Shown: positions 6,326 to 6,665 of the stretch, piece after piece | Position numbering within the stretch: the first letter of the stretch is position 1 | Layout: every line of letters starts with the position of its first letter | NCBI GenBank assembly: GCA_903885415.1 | Contig: CAISIP010000109.1 | Span: 1-6,665 of the forward strand | DNA: 6,665 bases | Source of the DNA: an uncultured beta proteobacterium | GTDB lineage: Bacteria; Pseudomonadota; Gammaproteobacteria; Burkholderiales; Burkholderiaceae_C | Reading direction: 5' to 3' | Translations under genes and position numbers: made by a program | The notes under the pieces: generated by a model | The model's input: the letters and a program-made list of their open reading frames with translations, nothing else | Told to the model about the DNA's origin: nothing | The model's database searches: none

Positions 6326-6665
6326 TCAACTTACAGAAAGCTTCAGACCCGGGGGGGTCAGAAGGCGCTGGAGCCTGAGCAGCAGGTAATCGGACAACAG
6401 AGCAAGAATGCTTACGCACACCGCACCCGTGAGCAGTTGCCGGATATCGGTCTGCGTGATTCCCCGACTGATGAAGGTTCCCAAGCCACCTGCGCCAATA
6501 TAAGCCGCGATGGCGGTGATGCCAATGTTCATGACCACGGCAATTCGCACGCCCGCCATGATGACTGGAAAAGCATTTGGGAGTTCAACCCGCCAAAGCC
6601 TTTGGGACGCGTTCATCCCCATTCCAATTGCAGCATCCCGCAAAGCCGGGTCAAGCCCTACCAAA
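6326..6665 (-). CDS. Glycine betaine/osmoprotectant-type ABC transporter permease (first of two), 5' end off the window
   Basis: Only the C-terminal 112 or so residues are visible. The reading frame runs off the right edge with no true start: the codon at 6664 is TTG inside a conserved stretch, GLDPALRDAAIGMGM. The EAA coupling loop is present (DAAIGMGM, then LWRVELP), followed by VIMAGVRIAVV, a Gly-rich YIGAGGLG turn and two hydrophobic segments. These features parallel the second permease nearly residue for residue, so this is the partner subunit. It ends at TGA 6328-6326, 24 bases before the ATPase start. Some homologues of this position (YehY-type) have a long extra N-terminal membrane region; whether this one does cannot be seen here. 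Confidence 0.92.
   Translation of the reverse strand, partial: LVGLDPALRDAAIGMGMNASQRLWRVELPNAFPVIMAGVRIAVVMNIGITAIAAYIGAGGLGTFISRGITQTDIRQLLTGAVCVSILALLSDYLLLRLQRLLTPPGLKLSVS
6341..6364 (-). repeat. Inverted repeat near the 3' end of the first permease gene
   Basis: Arms CTTCAGACCC (6341-6350) and GGGTCAGAAG (6355-6364) are complementary except for one internal A-A mismatch and enclose a GGGG loop on the + strand (CCCC in the mRNA). The hairpin lies inside the coding sequence, 12 bases ahead of the stop codon, and is GC-rich at its centre. No T-run follows on the minus strand, so it is not an intrinsic terminator. It might stabilise mRNA ends or slow ribosomes before the ATPase start. Confidence 0.45.

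Overview
The window is a moderately GC-rich, gene-dense piece of bacterial chromosome. It holds six protein genes and almost no intergenic space, with no RNA genes, insertion sequences or CRISPR. The leading-strand export signal lacks a lipobox Cys, which points to a soluble periplasmic binding protein and so to a Gram-negative cell. The gene families and codon use fit a proteobacterium, most likely a betaproteobacterium such as a Bordetella/Achromobacter relative. That placement is inference; no phylogenetic marker is present.

Layout. Positions 1-2099 (+) carry the 3' part of a GcvT-family FAD-dependent oxidoreductase of the dimethylglycine/sarcosine dehydrogenase type; its N-terminal FAD-binding segment lies off the left edge. 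A 55-bp gap (2100-2154) with a 9-bp perfect hairpin separates it from a convergent minus-strand operon that fills the rest of the window. In transcription order (right to left) the operon is: a partial ABC permease (6665-6326), an ABC ATPase with a CBS-like C-terminus (6301-5201), a second ABC permease (5217-4474), a periplasmic substrate-binding protein (4425-3535) and an MmgE/PrpD-family enzyme (3522-2155). Gaps are 24 nt, a 17-nt overlap, 48 nt and 12 nt, so one transcript is likely. Its promoter lies beyond the right edge.

How the parts fit. The permease-ATPase-permease-binding protein set is the osmoprotectant / quaternary-amine importer type (OpuC, OsmU/YehZYXW families). Adding a DMGDH-like oxidoreductase opposite the operon and an MmgE/PrpD enzyme inside it suggests an uptake-plus-catabolism locus for an N-methylated or betaine-like compound, rather than plain osmoprotection. 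The transporter and oxidoreductase families are clear from sequence. The actual substrate, and the reaction of the MmgE/PrpD protein, are not determinable from the window. I see no clearly new biological system; the most interesting point is the linkage of an MmgE/PrpD enzyme to this transporter.
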